DNA from: Streptomyces eurythermus
GTDB lineage: Bacteria; Actinomycetota; Actinomycetes; Streptomycetales; Streptomycetaceae
Assembly (NCBI RefSeq): GCF_014649115.1
Contig: NZ_BMSK01000030.1
Span: 26,201 to 90,200 of the forward strand
Reading direction: 5' to 3'
Length of the DNA: 64,000 nt
Shown here: positions 17,554-26,067 of the stretch, one piece after another
How the letters are laid out: every line of letters starts with the position of its first letter
Position numbering within the stretch: position 1 is the stretch's first letter
The notes under the pieces: generated by a model
The model's database searches: none
Told to the model about the DNA's origin: nothing
What the model saw: only the letters and a program-made list of their open reading frames with translations
Position numbers and translations under genes: made by a program

Positions 17554-17967
17554 TCAGCCGGCGGTGGCCTCGCTGTCGTAGCGGGCGCGGTTCGCGGTGA
17601 TCTCGTCGTGGTGGGTGCCCGCCCAGTCGACGAGGGCGGTGACGGCGTCGAGGAGGGTGGTGCCCAGGTCGGTCAGGGCGTATTCGACGCGTGGGGGCAC
17701 TTCGGGGTAGGCGGTGCGGGTGACCAGGCCGTCGCGCTGGAGCTGGCGCAGGGTGTGGGTGAGCATGCGCTGGGAGATGCCGGTGACGGCGTTCTGCAGG
17801 TCGGTGTAGCGCAGGGGGCCGTGCTCCAGGGTGCCGATGACGAGCACGGTCCACTTGTCGCCGGCCCGGTCCACGATCTGCTGGATGGTCTCGCCCTGCT
17901 CGGCAGGCCAGCGGGCACACGGCCCGGACAGTGCGGCGGCCCGCTCGTCCTTTGCGTCGGCCTGCAT
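17554..17967 (-). CDS. HxlR-family transcriptional regulator
   Basis: 137 residues from the ATG at 17967, seven bases after AGGCAGG. Cys14 (GPCARWP) is at the position of the redox-sensing cysteine of the HxlR/YodB/QorR group. GDKWTVLVIGTLEHGPLRYTDLQNAVTGISQRMLTHTLRQLQRDGLVTRTAYPEVPPRVEYALTDLG is the full winged helix with the DKW hallmark. HxlR proteins often sense quinones or aldehydes and control an adjacent reductase. Here the divergent gene is a quinone-reductase-like oxidoreductase, a classic qorR/qor arrangement. Imperfect arms CGCACCAAT (18044) and ATCGGTGCG (18069) in the shared region could be the operator. Confidence 0.93.
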   Translation of the reverse strand: MQADAKDERAAALSGPCARWPAEQGETIQQIVDRAGDKWTVLVIGTLEHGPLRYTDLQNAVTGISQRMLTHTLRQLQRDGLVTRTAYPEVPPRVEYALTDLGTTLLDAVTALVDWAGTHHDEITANRARYDSEATAG

Positions 17968-18192
17968 GACGCACCTGCCTTTCCGGTTCCGCACACGCGT
18001 GTGCCTTTTGTAGACCTCTCCGTGGCGACGCACGATGGCGTTGCGCACCAATCGTACGTAACGACTTCATCGGTGCGTAGCGGGACATCGGCCCGGCGTG
18101 AACCGCGCGCGGGGCGACGCCGGCGCCCGCGAGAGAGAACGTCACCCCCATCACCGTTCGGGCGGCACCCACCCGCCTTCTGGAGGAAAATC

Positions 18193-19092
18193 ATGACCAT
18201 GCGCGCCGCGACCGTTTCCCGCTTCGGCGGTCCCGAGGCCGTCGAGATCACCGAGCACCCGCTCCCCGTACCGGGCGAGGGGCAGGTGCGCGTCAAGGTG
18301 AAGGCTGCCGCGATCAACCCGGTGGATGTCGCCATGCGTTCCGGCGTCTTCGGCGGCCAGGGCCCCGTCGGGCTCGGCTTCGATGTGGCCGGTGTGGTCG
18401 ACGCCGTCGGCCCCGGCGCCGACTGGAAGGTGGGCGAGCGCGTCTTCGCGGTGGTGACCGGACACCACAAGCCGCTGGGAACCCACGCGGACTACATCGT
18501 CGTGGACGCCGGCATCCTCGCTCCGTCCCCCGCCTCCCTCGACGACGTCCATGCCGCCACCCTGCCGCTGAACGCCACGACCGCTTCCCAGGCGCTCGAC
18601 CTGCTCGACCTGGCTCCGGGGCAGACCTTGCTGGTCGTCGGCGCGAACGGCGGGGTGGGCGCCCACGCGGTGGAACTGGCCCACCAGCGGGGACTGAAGG
18701 TCACCGGGGCGGGGGACGCGGCCTTCGAGGACTTCGTCCGTGCCCGCGGCGCCGATCACTTCCTGGCCCGCGGTGAGACCTTCGAGCCGGCGTCCTTCGA
18801 CGGCGTCCTGGACACCGCGAGCCTGGGTGCCGCCGCGCTTGCCGCCGTCCGTGACGGCGGCGCCTACGCCGGCCTGTGGCCGGGCAGCGAACCCGCCTCC
18901 GAGCGCGGCATCCGTGTGGAGGCCGTCAGCGTGCGGTCCGACGCCGCCCTCCTCGACGACCTGTCCCGCCTGGCCGACCAGGGCGTGCTCTTCGCCCGCG
19001 TCGCCAGGACCGATCACCTGACCGCCGCGGCCGAGGCCCACGCACGACTCGCCGAGGGCGGCCTGCCCGGACGCATCGTCCTCGTGCCGTGA
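18193..19092 (+). CDS. NADPH-dependent quinone-oxidoreductase-like protein
   Basis: 299 residues, ATG preceded by GGAGG. It belongs to the zinc-independent medium-chain dehydrogenases: VSRFGGPEAVEITEHPLPVPGEGQVRVKVKAAAINPVDVAMRSG at the N-terminus, GFDVAGVVDAVG at about 62-73, LPLNATTASQALDLLDL as the hinge, and the nucleotide-binding VVGANGGVGAHAVELA at about 148-163. Zinc-binding Cys/His sets are absent. Members reduce quinones or enones in the cytoplasm. Divergent from the HxlR regulator, and probably induced by electrophiles through it. A further NmrA-like reductase follows in the same direction after 220 bases. Confidence 0.93.
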   Translation: MTMRAATVSRFGGPEAVEITEHPLPVPGEGQVRVKVKAAAINPVDVAMRSGVFGGQGPVGLGFDVAGVVDAVGPGADWKVGERVFAVVTGHHKPLGTHADYIVVDAGILAPSPASLDDVHAATLPLNATTASQALDLLDLAPGQTLLVVGANGGVGAHAVELAHQRGLKVTGAGDAAFEDFVRARGADHFLARGETFEPASFDGVLDTASLGAAALAAVRDGGAYAGLWPGSEPASERGIRVEAVSVRSDAALLDDLSRLADQGVLFARVARTDHLTAAAEAHARLAEGGLPGRIVLVP

Positions 19093-19312
19093 ACCGCTCG
19101 CCCGCCGACGACGGCCCCGACGGCGCCCTGTGCATGTGCCGCCGAGGCGCCCACCCCGCCCGGTTCCCGCACACTCCCAGCCGCGTCGACCGCCTCGGCG
19201 GTCCTGGCAGCAGCGCCGCCATCCTCACCGACGCCCCGGGCGAGGACCTCGCCCTCCGTCGCCTGATCCACATCCACCGCACGCCCGCACCACGAACCAC
19301 GGAGGACATCCC

Positions 19313-19963
19313 ATGACGAAGATCGCTGTCTTCGGCGCCAATGGCACCATCGGCTCCGCCATCGTGCGCGAGGCCCTGCGCCGAGGCCACCGCGTCACCG
19401 CGGTCGTCCGCGACCCCGCGAAGGTCACCGAACGGCACGCCGACCTGACCGTCACCACGGGCGACGTCCTGGACCCGCAGTCGGTCACCGCCGCCGCGAA
19501 GGGCCAGGACGTCGTCGTCAGCGCCGTCGGCGGCGGTGACGGCCCCGGCCACCTCGCCACCATCCGGCCCGCCGCCGAAGCCCTCACCGAAGGTCTGCGC
19601 GCCCTCGGCGACCGGTCCCCCCGCCTGATCACCGTCGGCGGCGCCGGCTCCCTGCGCACCCCCGACGGCAAGCAGGTCTGGGACGCCCCCGGGCTGCCCG
19701 ACTTCCTCCTGCAGATCATGCACGCCCACGGCGACGCCCTCGACCACTACCGCACCGTCACCGACGTCGACTGGACCAACCTCAGCCCCGCGGCGACGAT
19801 CGCCCCCGGCGACCGCACCGGCGTCTACCGGACCGCCCTGGACGACCTCGTCACGGACGAGAACGGCGACAGCACCATCTCCGTCGAGGACTACGCCGTC
19901 GCCCTCCTCGACGAGATCGAGCAGCCCCGCCACCACCGCCAGCGCTTCACCGTCGGCTACTGA
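19313..19963 (+). CDS. NmrA/SDR-a-like NAD(P)H-binding reductase
   Basis: 216 residues with GGAGG nine bases before the ATG. KIAVFGANGTIGSAIVREALRRGHRVTAVVRDPAKV is the atypical-SDR glycine motif (GxxGxxG) with an Arg suited to NADP. VTTGDVLDPQSVTAAAKGQDVVVSAVGGG and RLITVGGAGSL are the second and third conserved blocks of the BlvrB/NmrA-like subgroup. These bind NAD(P)H and act as flavin/biliverdin-type reductases or redox sensors, and no substrate is apparent here. Probably in the same stress-response set as the upstream quinone reductase. A terminator follows. Confidence 0.92.
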   Translation: MTKIAVFGANGTIGSAIVREALRRGHRVTAVVRDPAKVTERHADLTVTTGDVLDPQSVTAAAKGQDVVVSAVGGGDGPGHLATIRPAAEALTEGLRALGDRSPRLITVGGAGSLRTPDGKQVWDAPGLPDFLLQIMHAHGDALDHYRTVTDVDWTNLSPAATIAPGDRTGVYRTALDDLVTDENGDSTISVEDYAVALLDEIEQPRHHRQRFTVGY

Positions 19964-19986
19964 CCTCCGACCCGCGCGACCAAACC

Positions 19987-20017
19987 TCGGCCCGCCCCCG
20001 GCAGGACGGCGGGCCGA
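19987..20017 (+). terminator. Hairpin terminator after the NmrA-like gene
   Basis: A 10-base perfect stem (TCGGCCCGCC / GGCGGGCCGA) with an 11-base loop begins 24 bases after the stop codon. Confidence 0.7.
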
Positions 20018-20120
20018 ATCGCGTACCGCGACGCCCGGCGCCCGACGCAGCCGCCGGGCGATGGGTCAGCCGACTATGACTGGTCGTAATGAACACCCGC
20101 CTGCTACAACAACTTTGCGG

Positions 20121-20333
20121 CTACAGAACCGCAGCACCTCCACACAAGGTGCACAGCCATGCCCCCGGGTTCTCGGCGATGTCCAGCGCGTGCTCCACAT
20201 CGAGCAGCAGCGCGCCCCGCGGGGCGTCCTCGCAGTCCGGCGCGCGCAGCACACCCCGGGCCGGGCCTCGCCCCCACTGGACGGCCCTTGCCCTATGTCC
20301 GCGCTGCCTGCACGGCTGTGCATGCGTGGACAC
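20121..20333 (-). pseudogene. DUF6233-like C-terminal fragment
   Basis: The frame ends ARGVLRAPDCEDAPRGALLL, DVEHALDIAENPGAWLCTLC, GGAAVL. The DC...LD.E.AL....E......C.LC pattern is the C-terminal zinc-ligand-like region of small Streptomyces DUF6233 proteins. The start region (MSTHAQPCRQRGHRARAV) does not fit, and family members are longer, so I take it as a truncated copy. A tentative call. Confidence 0.35.
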
Positions 20334-20479
20334 GGTGGATCAACGGTGGCGGTGACGGTACCCGGCGCCGGCTGGAGTCCTGGGCGCGCCGCTTCCGGGG
20401 AACCCGCCGCACGGCCGGGGCGGGTGGTGGCCGTCTGGACGACGGCCTCTTGTGTCCAGGTAGGAGGTGATCCGCTCGC

Positions 20480-20711
20480 GGTCGTGGCACATCACCCGTC
20501 GGCTGGAGTCGACCTGGTCGGCACGATCGGCCGCGCGGCCCTGGGCGACCTCCTGCCCGCACGCCGACGGCAACGGGTGAAGGCCCGCACCCGAAAGCAC
20601 CCCACCAGCAAGTACGGCCCGAACGCGGGACAACACCCCCACAAGGCCCAGAACCGCACCGTCCGTACCACCGTCTTGTTCTTCGCCCACGGCCTCAAAA
20701 GCCGCTCATGA
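20480..20711 (+). mobile_element. IS4-type transposase, 3' fragment
   Basis: About 77 residues remain: HHPSAGVDLVGTIGRAALGD, LLPARRRQRVKARTRKHPTS, KYGPNAGQHPHKAQNRTVRT and FFAHGLKSRS. This is the C-terminal end of the Streptomyces IS4-like transposases, with the characteristic KARTRKxPTSKYGPN string. Catalytic domain and 5' part are gone, so it is an inactive remnant. Confidence 0.7.
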
Positions 20712-20759
20712 CCCCGACGCAACGGTGCTGAGGCCCCAGCTCGTGGTGACGAGGGGCCT

Positions 20760-21974
20760 TCACCACGGCGCGCCCGGCCCGAACGGTTCGAAGAACATGA
20801 CGTCCAGCGGATGCAGGTCCCGGCCGGTCAGACCGGGGAATCCGGATTCGGCGGGGCCGCCGCGCAACCACGTGAGCAGGGTTGCCGTGAAGTCGCCCGG
20901 CAGGGGCGGTCCTTGGTCGCAGTGGCGTGGGTTGACGGCTACGCGCCACGTCTCGGGCGGGCCGTCCGCGCACCAGCCGATCTGGTCCCCGTCGATCGTC
21001 GACGCGAACGGCAGGAAGCCGCCGGGCTCGGGCCACGCGGGCATCGGGTAGTACTGGGGATGGGCGGCGCGCAGTTGGCGGTATCCGTCAAGCATGCCCT
21101 CGACGGTGGCCGCGAGCCCCTGATCCCGTGGCCGGTCCAGGGACAGTGGGGCGCTCATGTCCAGCCACCAGCTCCAGTTGCCCGCCCCGTACCGCTCCGT
21201 GAGCGCCACGAAGTCCGGCGGCAGCCGGGTGCCGAGCCGCTCGAAGACCTGCTCCCATGTGCCCTCGCCCATGTACGGCTCCAGGGGCGGTGGGACCAGC
21301 GCCATGACGGCGTCAAGGCCCGAGCCCTCGGTGAGCGCCGCGTGCTGCCGCGCGTCCACGGCGGTGCCCGCAGGCGGTGGCGACCAGGGGGCGGCCCCGG
21401 CCAGCGGCGGCCAGACCCGTATCTGTGAGGACAGCGGGCCCAGCAGCCCGCCGGGCTCGCCCGGGTGCGGCACGCCGGTACGCAGCAGCGTGAACAGCAG
21501 TTCCAGGAGCGGGACTTCGTAGTCCACCCAGGGCTCGCTCACCCCGACTGCCACATTCGTGGTCATGAGCGTGACCGGCCACTCGTCGGGGTCGTCCGAC
21601 GCACCCGTGTTCCAGAAGAGGTGGTCGCCGCTCCTCGTCGTGGCGAAGGCGAGCAGGCCGCCCTCCTCGGGCAGGAAGGGGCGCCGCCGCGCGGTGAACA
21701 TGCCGGGCCGGATCGCCGAGTGCCGGCGCGTCTCGACGATCCATGCTGCGTACTCGAAGCGGCCGTCGGTGCTGACGCACGGGGGGTGCAGCCGGATCGC
21801 CGCATCCGGGCCGCCTATCTCGGCCGCACCGTACGCCGACACGAGCGCCTTGTAGTCACCGGGCAGCGCGGTGCCGAGCCAGCCCTCGACCGCCGCCCAG
21901 TCGACGGCGGGCGCCGGGCCGGGCGGCGGTCCGACGAGACCTGTGAACGCGGTGATCCGCGCAGAGTGATCCAT
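20760..21974 (-). CDS. Tandem SUKH (SMI1/KNR4-like) protein
   Basis: 404 residues if started at the ATG at 21974; an ATG 33 bases upstream is possible and neither has a good ribosome site. Two SUKH units are seen. In the first (about 15-200), VDWAAVEGWLGTALPGDYKALVSAYG leads to FLPEEGGLLAFATTRSGDHLFWNTG. In the second (about 235-390), WEQVFERLGTRLPPDFVALTERYGAGNWSWWL leads to PGGFLPFASTIDGDQIGWCADG. SUKH domains are the most common immunity module of bacterial polymorphic toxin systems, neutralising cognate nucleases by direct binding. Doubled SUKH proteins also occur as free-standing cytoplasmic proteins in Streptomyces. No toxin gene is adjacent. Confidence 0.85.
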   Translation of the reverse strand: MDHSARITAFTGLVGPPPGPAPAVDWAAVEGWLGTALPGDYKALVSAYGAAEIGGPDAAIRLHPPCVSTDGRFEYAAWIVETRRHSAIRPGMFTARRRPFLPEEGGLLAFATTRSGDHLFWNTGASDDPDEWPVTLMTTNVAVGVSEPWVDYEVPLLELLFTLLRTGVPHPGEPGGLLGPLSSQIRVWPPLAGAAPWSPPPAGTAVDARQHAALTEGSGLDAVMALVPPPLEPYMGEGTWEQVFERLGTRLPPDFVALTERYGAGNWSWWLDMSAPLSLDRPRDQGLAATVEGMLDGYRQLRAAHPQYYPMPAWPEPGGFLPFASTIDGDQIGWCADGPPETWRVAVNPRHCDQGPPLPGDFTATLLTWLRGGPAESGFPGLTGRDLHPLDVMFFEPFGPGAPW

Positions 21975-22199
21975 GGAGCCGAGGATGACATGCCCCACCG
22001 ACATCGAGACTGGGACCTGGCACCGCTCGGGCGTCTGGCCCGCCCACTGACTGACGCTTCGGCTGTCCTCGGGTTGAATCGCTCGGCTCCCGGGCGGTGC
22101 CACAGCGCGCGTGACCGGCCGGTCCACCATGGCCTCATTGCCTCGCCCAACCCCCTTGCCCCGCAGGCCACAGCGTTGACGCAACGGTGTTGATCAGCA

Positions 22200-22700
22200 C
22201 CTTCCGGTGTGATCTTGTACTCGAAGCGGTCGTAGCGCAGCCGCAGCGCGGCGGTACGGTCCCGGGCTTTCAGGAGCACCGGGCCGAGGCTGCCCCCGGG
22301 TGACAGGTCGCGGTGCCCGTAAAGTTCCAGCGGCAGGCCGTGGTCGGGATCCACTCGCCGCCGTCGGGGGGATGGGGTGGGGCGTCGAGGAAGACGACAA
22401 GGGCGTAGGGGTAGTCGTCGGTGTGGGAGCCGTGGGTGTCGTCTTGGTGGTGCAAGGTGATCATGTGGCGCGGTCGCCTGGCTGTGGCCAGGCCCCGCCT
22501 CGTCGAAGGCGCCGGTGAAGACGAGCCCGCCCGTGGAGGAACTCCACCTTCTGCGCGGTGGTGCGCCACCGGCACAGCAACACCTGAGGGGTCACGGGCT
22601 CGGCTGCCAGCGGCAGGTCAGGCCCGGACATGCGCGGCATCCGCTGAATCGGTGAGCGAACGCGCCGCACGTCGGGGTGACGTCGAAACGGCGGTGTACG
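22200..22700 (-). pseudogene. ArpA/HalD-like 2OG-Fe(II) oxygenase remnant
   Basis: Pieces in several minus-strand frames: TPQVLLCRWRTTAQKVEFLHG, then MITLHHQDDTHGSHTDDYPY and ALVVFLDAPPHPPDGGEWIP, then VLLKARDRTAALRLRYD. The HxD metal pair (HTDD) followed by DDYPxALVxFLExPxxxDGG is the signature of the ArpA/halogenase-like oxygenases. At least two frame changes are needed to read it as one protein, so it is decayed. About 150 of some 250 residues are traceable. Confidence 0.55.
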
Positions 22701-22836
22701 ATCCGCGGATCGCGGACCAGTTGGCCCTCTTCGGGAGTCCCGCCTACCGACCGCCGGGGCCGATTCACCTTCGAGTGCGCTCCAGCAGCCACACTGACTG
22801 CGAGATCGAGTGCACGGCACAGAACGGCGGCTGCAG

Positions 22837-23646
22837 ATGACGACGACGAACCGGGCGGGGCACCCCCTGCCGTACGACACCTACCGTGAGGCGATCGGGC
22901 GGGAGACCCGCCGCTTCGCCGACGCGGTGCGGGACGCCGACCCAGCCGGCGCCGTGCCGTACTGCCCCGGTTGGACCCTGGCCGATCTCACCCGGCACGT
23001 GGGAGCGCTGCAGCGCTGGTTCTGCGTCCTGCTGTCCCGGCGGGTGCAGGAGGTTCCCCGTGACCGGGACGTCGAGCTGGGGCTTCCCGAGGACGTGCGG
23101 GATTACGCCGACTGGCTGACGGCGGGCGTGCCCGCGGTGGCCGCTGTGCTGCGGGACACCGATCCCGGCGCGACGATGTGGACCTGGGGCGCCGATCCGC
23201 ACGCCCGGTTCTGGGCCCGGAGGATGCTGTTCGAGACGCTGGTGCACCGGGTGGACGCGGAGCGTGCCGTCGGCCGCGACGCCGATGTCGACCCGGAGCT
23301 GGCCGCGGACGGCGTCGACGAGTTCCTGGTCAACCTGCCGTACGCGGGTCTCTTCGCGCCGGGGGTGACCGAACTGCGCGGCGACGGCGAGATCCTTGCG
23401 TTCGGGTGCACGGACGCCGGTGGCGCGGCCGGCGAGGAGTGGCGGGTACGGCTGGAGCCGGACGGCTTCCGGCCGGTGGCGGGCGGCGGGAGCGACCCCG
23501 GGGCGGCGGACTCCGCGGCCGTCCGGGCTCCGGCCGCGGACCTCCTGCTGCTGCTCTACGGCCGCCGGTCCCACCGGGAACCGGTCTTCGAGGTGTCGGG
23601 GGACACCGGGCTCCTGGACCGGTGGTTCGCGCACACGGCGTTCTGA
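22837..23646 (+). CDS. Maleylpyruvate-isomerase-family mycothiol-dependent protein (DinB-like)
   Basis: 269 residues from the ATG at 22837. The N-terminal four-helix bundle carries the metal-site motif CPGWTLADLTRHVGALQRW (His54). MLFETLVHRVDAERAVG supplies the Glu/His pair of the second and third ligands, and WRVRLEPDGFRPVAGG begins the C-terminal SCP2-like domain that ends with LLLLLYGRR. This two-domain layout is that of actinobacterial mycothiol-dependent maleylpyruvate isomerase relatives, which handle thiol adducts in the cytoplasm. Most paralogues in Streptomyces have unknown substrates. The gene is complete and has no operon partner. Confidence 0.9.
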   Translation: MTTTNRAGHPLPYDTYREAIGRETRRFADAVRDADPAGAVPYCPGWTLADLTRHVGALQRWFCVLLSRRVQEVPRDRDVELGLPEDVRDYADWLTAGVPAVAAVLRDTDPGATMWTWGADPHARFWARRMLFETLVHRVDAERAVGRDADVDPELAADGVDEFLVNLPYAGLFAPGVTELRGDGEILAFGCTDAGGAAGEEWRVRLEPDGFRPVAGGGSDPGAADSAAVRAPAADLLLLLYGRRSHREPVFEVSGDTGLLDRWFAHTAF

Positions 23647-23677
23647 CCCGGGCGCCGAGGCTCGTGTCGCCCGCTGG

Positions 23678-23965
23678 TCATCCGTACGTTCGCCGGTGCG
23701 GCTTTCCGGCGGCGAGGTGGGCGGCGAGCGCCGCGATGTCGTTCTGCAGCCGGTCGCCGCTGTGGGCGAGCAGGTCGTGGCGGAGCCGCTCCGGCAGCGC
23801 TTCCGGCGGCAGGGCGCACCAAGCACGCAGCCGCCGCAGCAGGGGTAGAAGGCCCCCCTAGGCGTCGCGCATTTCGGTGGTGCCGTGCGTGTCCAGCAGG
23901 AGCTGGTCGCCGGGGCGCAGCGGGTAGGCGTCGACGTGGTAGGGCTCCTCGAACCACGTGCTCCC
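23678..23965 (-). pseudogene. SpoIIE-type PP2C phosphatase, C-terminal remnant
   Basis: EEPYHVDAYPLRPGDQLLLD followed by THGTTEMRDA matches the LxPGDxLLLYTDGxTExRD block of SpoIIE-family phosphatases, with the metal aspartate changed to His (DTHG for YTDG). The frame then stops at 23858. A shifted frame continues FYPLLRRLRAW, PPEALPERLRHDLLAHSGDRL and DIAALAAHLAAG, the usual end. The missing N-terminal part and the frame break make it non-functional. Confidence 0.65.
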
Positions 23966-24515
23966 CGGCGGGGATCGCGGCGAACACGGCGCTAGGCACT
24001 GCCGGTCCGCCACCGCGCCTACGACTCGCCCGAGATGCTGCGGCACGCCCTCCACCACGTTCTGACCGCCACGCCCCTGCCCGGGGAGGCGCGGGCCACC
24101 GCGGCCCCGGTGACGGCGCCGACCGGGGAGCACGACCTGCGCCCCAAACCCGGTGCGACCGGGCCACCTGCTCCCCGCTGGAGGCCCCGAACGCGTGGAG
24201 ACGTGAAGACCGTCACGGACGGCACCCTGTCGGTCGCGGCCCCGGGCAAGAGGAACTTCCGGGCGTACGTGCCAGGCGGTGCCGGCCGGATCGGCAGTGA
24301 TGGCCCCCTACGTGAAGCGACCTCTGGGCGGCGGCACGCCGCGGGCCCGGAACACAGCTGCACCTGGAACCGGGCGCGGAGCGACAGCCGACGTCCCGTC
24401 CGGATGGCCCGGCCTCGTCCCGGCATGACGACGGATCCGCCAGGCACGCTTCGACCTGGACACCGCGGGTACTCCCCGCCCGGTACGACACACACGTAGC
24501 GCCGGGAGGTACCTC
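23966..24515. other. 550-base stretch without a supported gene
   Basis: On the plus strand 24020-24150 reads AYDSPEMLRHALHHVLTATP and LPGEARATAAPVTAPTG, protein-like but without start or family. The rest is shadow-like up to the ribosome site of the MT0933-type gene. Confidence 0.4.
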
Positions 24516-24698
24516 ATGGGCAAGCTGGGAGACATGGCGAACAAGGCCAAGGGGATGGCGAAGGCCCATCCGGACCAGGCCGACAAGGGTGTCGACAGCG
24601 TCGAGCGAATGGTCGACGAGCGTACAGGGGACAAGTACGACGCGCAGACCGACAAGGCCGCCGACGCCGTGCACCGTTCCTATGGCGGCGGCGAGTGA
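24516..24698 (+). CDS. MT0933/Rv0909-like antitoxin-family small protein
   Basis: 60 residues, ATG preceded by GGGAGG. GKLGDMANKAKGMAKAHPDQADKGVDSVERMVDERTGDKYDAQTDKAADAV is the full-length pattern of the MT0933-like family (repeated Lys/Asp/Gln-rich amphipathic helix). In Mycobacterium tuberculosis Rv0909 is the antitoxin of Rv0910. In Streptomyces the protein is usually found without a partner, and no toxin gene lies next to this one, so a toxin-antitoxin role here is unproven. A strong hairpin follows the gene, indicating a monocistronic transcript. Confidence 0.88.
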   Translation: MGKLGDMANKAKGMAKAHPDQADKGVDSVERMVDERTGDKYDAQTDKAADAVHRSYGGGE

Positions 24699-24725
24699 CG
24701 GACCGCTGAACCCGCGGCACCCGGA

Positions 24726-24758
24726 ACCGGGCTCCGGCGTCGATCGCCGGGGCCCGGT
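24726..24758 (+). terminator. Hairpin terminator after the MT0933-type gene
   Basis: A 14-base stem (ACCGGGCTCCGGCG / CGCCGGGGCCCGGT, one G-T pair) with loop TCGAT, 28 bases after the stop. Confidence 0.8.
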
Positions 24759-24904
24759 CGTGTTCCGGACGCGGAGCGGCGGCTAGTAGTGCTTCGTTAC
24801 GTCGGGTGATCTCGCCTGGTGGCGGGCATCTGTCGGGCATGAGGCTGGGGGAGTGGAACGGCTCCGGGGTGAGTTTTCGCAAGTTCGTGGCCGATGTGTT
24901 CGGG

Positions 24905-25340
24905 GTCGCTGCAGGAAGTCACCTGGCGGCAGGGCAGCAAGAGCACGACGACCTCGCAGTTCGCCGTGCTGCAGGTGCGGCCGACGGGCAAGGAAGCCTG
25001 CCGCACCGCCCAAGAGAAGGCCGACGGACGAAGCCGCTGGAACGGCGTGCTGCCGCTGCGGACCCTGCTGGTCGAGCGATCCCGGGAAGCCGGTGGTGAG
25101 CCGACCGGTTACTGGATGACCAACCTGCCCGCCACCACGCCCGTCGCCGATCTGGTGCGGTGGGCCAAGATGCGCTGGCAGACCGAGCACGACTACCGCG
25201 AACTCGAGCACGGCCTGGGCCTGGACCACGTCGAAGGCCGCACCTGGCGCGGCTGGCACCACCACGTCACCCACGTCACCGCCGCCCAGGCCTTCCTCAC
25301 CCTCCGGCGGCTCGACACAAAAGCCCAGACGCCGGCCTGA
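24905..25340 (+). mobile_element. IS701-family transposase, N-terminally truncated
   Basis: About 140 residues of the C-terminal third: TWRQGSKSTTTSQFAVLQV, RTLLVERSREAGGEPTGYWM, TNLPATTPVADLVRWAKMRW, QTEHDYRELEHGLGLDHVEG and RTWRGWHHHVTHVTAAQAFL. The final glutamate of the DDE set lies in the EHDYRELEHGLGLDHxEGRxWxGWHHH block. The first 250-odd residues are missing and the left boundary falls near 24905. Not mobile on its own. Confidence 0.88.
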
Positions 25341-25421
25341 CCCTCTACCAGCCTTGATGAGTCGATCCACCGACCGGCACCGCCTGAATGCCTGCGGCAT
25401 CGTGTATGGAAGCCTGTCCAC

Positions 25422-25883
25422 ATGGACACATTCGCGGACCGATTCGACGGCGGGTGCAAGTGGTGGGAAGCCGCCATCGAAGAAGCGCAGGAAGGGCGCT
25501 GGGTCCGTGATGCCGTGGAACGGCAAGTCATCAAGGACATCGGCGCCGCCACAAACCCTCTTCATGGCGGACGGATGGCCCCGTTCACCGAGGACTCGTG
25601 GCACGTACGCATCGGGAGGATCGCGAACTGGGCCGGGGTGCTGCGGCTCGCGGCCCGGTCGGGCGGATGGGAGCTCCAACCCGTCGCCGGACGCATCCCG
25701 TCAAAACCTGCCGGCATGACCGAGCTGCTGTCTGGCATCTATGCGGTCGGCGAGCAAGGAGAAATTTGGATGCGGCAGCTCCCGAAGGGTGAACTGCCAC
25801 CAGAAGACGAGATTGCGAAGGCTGAGGGCTTCCTCACTGGGCCGGGATCCGTCGAGGACCTTGAGCTCTTCTTCTACGACTGA
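25422..25883 (+). CDS. Hypothetical protein, 153 residues
   Basis: A complete frame with believable amino-acid use: MDTFADRFDGGCKWWEAAIEE at the start, a mixed alpha/beta middle (RIGRIANWAGVLRLAARSGGWELQPVAG) and an acidic end (EGFLTGPGSVEDLELFFYD). No family recognised, no signal peptide or membrane segment, and no clear ribosome site before the ATG. It sits between two IS remnants. Its size and acidic C-terminus are reminiscent of small immunity or defence-island proteins, but nothing in the sequence proves that. Confidence 0.6.
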   Translation: MDTFADRFDGGCKWWEAAIEEAQEGRWVRDAVERQVIKDIGAATNPLHGGRMAPFTEDSWHVRIGRIANWAGVLRLAARSGGWELQPVAGRIPSKPAGMTELLSGIYAVGEQGEIWMRQLPKGELPPEDEIAKAEGFLTGPGSVEDLELFFYD

Positions 25884-25901
25884 AAGGCCGTCGCTTCGCC
25901 G

Positions 25902-26018
25902 TCACCGCCGTGCCCGGACGAGGATGGCGGCGACGTGGAGTGCGGCCTGGTAGGCGATGGCGAGCTTGTCCGTTCGCATGGCCAGGCCGCGCCACTGCTT
26001 CAGCCGGTTGGTTGGGTG
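25902..26018 (-). mobile_element. IS5-family transposase, 3' end fragment
   Basis: Reads NRLKQWRGLAMRTDKLAIAY then QAALHVAAILVRARR and a stop on the minus strand. This is the exact C-terminal pattern of IS112-like IS5 transposases (NRLKQWRGxAxRxDKxAxxYxAxL). The matching 5' half of such an element lies at 26953-27231, about 0.9 kb upstream, with an acetyltransferase gene and an IS630 piece between. Confidence 0.75.
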
Positions 26019-26067
26019 ATGTCGGGCCCGCTCCTCTGACGGTGGCCGGTTCGGTCCGATCACATCG

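Noticed and set aside
18052..18064. TCGTACGTAACGA as HxlR operator
   Set aside because: Only four bases on each side pair. The flanking CGCACCAAT/ATCGGTGCG arms are better but still imperfect, so it is mentioned only as a possibility in the HxlR entry.
17608..18192. Upstream extension of the quinone-reductase-like gene by 195 residues
   Set aside because: It runs antisense through the HxlR gene, and the ATG at 18193 has a good ribosome site.
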